Shown: positions 6,625 to 7,707 of the stretch, piece by piece | Position numbering within the stretch: the stretch's first letter is position 1 | How the letters are laid out: every line of letters starts with the position of its first letter | Origin: Victivallales bacterium | GTDB lineage: Bacteria; Verrucomicrobiota; Lentisphaeria; Victivallales; UBA1829 | Direction of reading: 5' to 3' | Assembly (NCBI GenBank): GCA_016285335.1 | Contig: JAEEQO010000145.1 | Location: 1 to 7,707, forward strand | DNA length: 7,707 bases | Made by a program: the position numbers and the translations under genes | Notes under the pieces: model-generated | The model's database searches: none | What the model saw: only the letters and a program-made list of their open reading frames with translations | What the model was told of the DNA's origin: nothing

Positions 6625-6714
6625 ATGGGCAATCTGAGAAAAAAACGCCGTCGCAAAATCGCTCAGCACAAACGCAAAAAACTGCTGAAGGCCATGCGGC
6701 ATAAAAACAAGTAA
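6625..6714 (+). CDS. 29-residue basic protein, AURKAIP1/COX24 (bS22-like) ribosomal small protein
   Basis: ATG 6625 to TAA 6714 encodes 29 residues, of which 15 are Lys or Arg, plus two His. The pattern KKRRRKIAQHKRKKLL followed by RHKNK closely resembles the AURKAIP1/COX24 C-terminal domain, found in mitochondrial small-subunit proteins and in short bacterial proteins such as mycobacterial bS22. The inferred role is an rRNA-binding component of the small ribosomal subunit. AGGAA at 6612-6616 is 8 nt before the ATG. The gene has its own promoter with an UP-like tract and is followed by hairpins, as expected for a single strongly expressed gene. No acidic residue is present, consistent with RNA binding. 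The family call rests on pattern recognition without a database search; it could also be an unrelated nucleic-acid-binding peptide. Confidence 0.82.
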   Translation: MGNLRKKRRRKIAQHKRKKLLKAMRHKNK

Positions 6715-6759
6715 GCGGCTGTCCCGCCCTTGTCACCCGGCGCTGTCCGGGACGAATGG

Positions 6760-6807
6760 AACGCGCCACGCGGTGCCAGTCCGGCACTTCAGGCGCGTTT
6801 CTTATTT
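6760..6807 (+). terminator. Probable intrinsic terminator after the 29-codon gene
   Basis: AACGCGCC (6760-6767) pairs fully with GGCGCGTT (6792-6799), and within it GTGCC (6773-6777) pairs with GGCAC (6783-6787) around a 5-nt loop. The downstream side is T-rich but interrupted (TTTCTTATTT, 6798-6807). A preceding hairpin, GTCCCG 6721-6726 with CGGGAC 6748-6753, has no T-run. Together these probably end the small transcript, perhaps incompletely. Confidence 0.6.
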
Positions 6808-6837
6808 CCGCTTCAGAAACAGAAAGTTCCGTCCGGC

Positions 6838-7707
6838 ATGACTCCGTTCCTTCCTTTCAGGCTCCATCTCTGTGCTGCGCTCGCCGCTGCGGCTTTGCCG
6901 TGCATTGTCTTCGCGCAGGGAGACATGGAATCGGACTGGCTGCCGAACACCACGCTGTTCTTCGACGAACTGCTTCCGTCGCACGAAGCGCAGGAGGAAG
7001 CCGAGCTTCTGAGCGACCTGGCACGGATGTTTGACCATCCGCTGCTCGAGGGGAAGTTCGAGGAAAAACACCTCGACAAGCTCTTCGAAATGGCGGCAAA
7101 GCACCCGGACGTCGAAGCGATCTTCTCGCCGCTCGTCCAGGCCGTCACGCAGCCGGACCTTCACGACAAAGTCCTGCCGCGTCTGCTGGAACTCACGGAC
7201 AGGAACCCGGATTCGCGCGAGCTCAACCTCACCGCGGGCGAACTCCTCGTGCAGGAGAAACGCGTCGACGACGCCATCCCGTATTTCGAACGCGCGTTCG
7301 AAGCCGTCCGCAAGGACCCGGATCCGCCGTCGGAACGCCGCCGCGAATACAATGCAAACATCGCGTCCAAGCTCATCCTGGTCTACTCGGACAAGGCGCT
7401 CGACAAAAAACGCCGTGAAGACCCGGCGCTCGCCGATGAAGTGGCTGAATGGAGAAACAAGCTCCGCGCGCTTCGCGCCGAAATCCAGTCCATGCGCGTG
7501 TTCGACGCCGCGCCGCAGGTCCGCTCCGCGCTCCTCGTCTCCTGCGCGGGCGACATGGAGGCCGCCGACGCGAAATCCCCGCTCGCGACGTCCGTGCTCA
7601 TCCCGTTCAATACCGAGGCATGGGCACTCCGCGACGAAATGCACGGCATCGTCGAAACCACACTGAACCGTCTGCTGGACCGTCCGAAGGAGACCGAAAA
7701 CCCCGAA
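6838..7707 (+). CDS. Exported TPR-like protein of unknown function (3' end outside window)
   Basis: The frame stays open for 290 codons to the right edge, so the gene is truncated by the window. Starting at ATG 6838, the protein has a short n-region with Arg8, a hydrophobic stretch (11-26, LCAALAAAALPCIVFA) and a plausible signal peptidase I site VFA|Q after residue 26. Cys22 does not sit in a good lipobox. Residues 130-157 (NLTAGELLVQEKRVDDAIPYFERAFEAV) fit one tetratricopeptide repeat, flanked by helical, charged sequence; 196-218 could form a short coiled coil. The N-terminal mature region (about 50-120) also reads as helical repeats. The role would be protein-protein interaction in the periplasm or at the envelope; I recognise no specific family. 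The ribosome site is weak (AGAAAG at 6821-6826) and no clear promoter of its own is seen, so expression may depend on read-through from the small gene. Confidence 0.75.
   Translation, partial: MTPFLPFRLHLCAALAAAALPCIVFAQGDMESDWLPNTTLFFDELLPSHEAQEEAELLSDLARMFDHPLLEGKFEEKHLDKLFEMAAKHPDVEAIFSPLVQAVTQPDLHDKVLPRLLELTDRNPDSRELNLTAGELLVQEKRVDDAIPYFERAFEAVRKDPDPPSERRREYNANIASKLILVYSDKALDKKRREDPALADEVAEWRNKLRALRAEIQSMRVFDAAPQVRSALLVSCAGDMEAADAKSPLATSVLIPFNTEAWALRDEMHGIVETTLNRLLDRPKETENPE

Noticed and set aside
6802..7644. 280-codon - strand frame at the right end
   Set aside because: It runs antisense to the signal peptide-bearing TPR-like gene, has no motif, and begins and ends without supporting signals.
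1..7707. CRISPR arrays, insertion sequences, tRNA or rRNA genes, attachment sites, defence systems
   Set aside because: No spaced direct repeats, transposase motifs, cloverleaf or rRNA-like sequence, integrase or nuclease genes were seen. The window looks like ordinary metabolic chromosome.

Overview
The window is GC-rich with compact coding. All supported genes lie on the + strand, separated by two short AT-rich intergenic regions. A ferredoxin-linked 2-oxoacid oxidoreductase points to an anaerobe, and a family 43-type glycosidase points to a polysaccharide degrader, such as a gut, rumen or sediment bacterium. The promoter style (ATGCTATATT at the -10), the small basic 29-residue protein and the GC-rich codon use would fit a Verrucomicrobiota/Lentisphaerota (Victivallis-like) organism. 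That assignment is inference only, since no rRNA or marker gene is present.

Layout: (1) positions 1-903 hold the 3' part of a GH43-like glycoside hydrolase, ended by a strong intrinsic terminator (925-961). (2) An extended -10 promoter (983-1011) begins a five-gene operon: iorB (1102-1686), a PaaK-type arylacetate-CoA ligase (1671-2969), a PLP aminotransferase (2969-4165), iorA (4172-5932) and a Nudix hydrolase of the ADP-ribose pyrophosphatase type (5936-6493). The genes overlap or are 3-6 nt apart, so co-transcription and translational coupling are very likely. (3) A second promoter with the same 10-mer at its -10, preceded by an A/T-rich UP-like tract, drives an isolated 29-codon gene (6625-6714). 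Its highly basic product resembles the AURKAIP1/COX24 (bS22-like) ribosomal small proteins. A hairpin terminator candidate follows. (4) From 6838 to the right edge runs the 5' part of a gene for an exported TPR-like protein.

The four enzymes of the operon form one chemical route. The aminotransferase links an aromatic amino acid to its arylpyruvate. IorAB interconverts arylpyruvate plus CoA with arylacetyl-CoA, CO2 and reduced ferredoxin. The AMP-forming ligase links arylacetyl-CoA to free arylacetate. Because the ligase spends ATP to AMP, the natural net direction would be salvage of phenylacetate or indoleacetate into aromatic amino acids. Fermentative oxidation of aromatic amino acids by the first two steps is also possible. 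The unusual point is the gene order: the two IorAB subunit genes are separated by the other two pathway enzymes.
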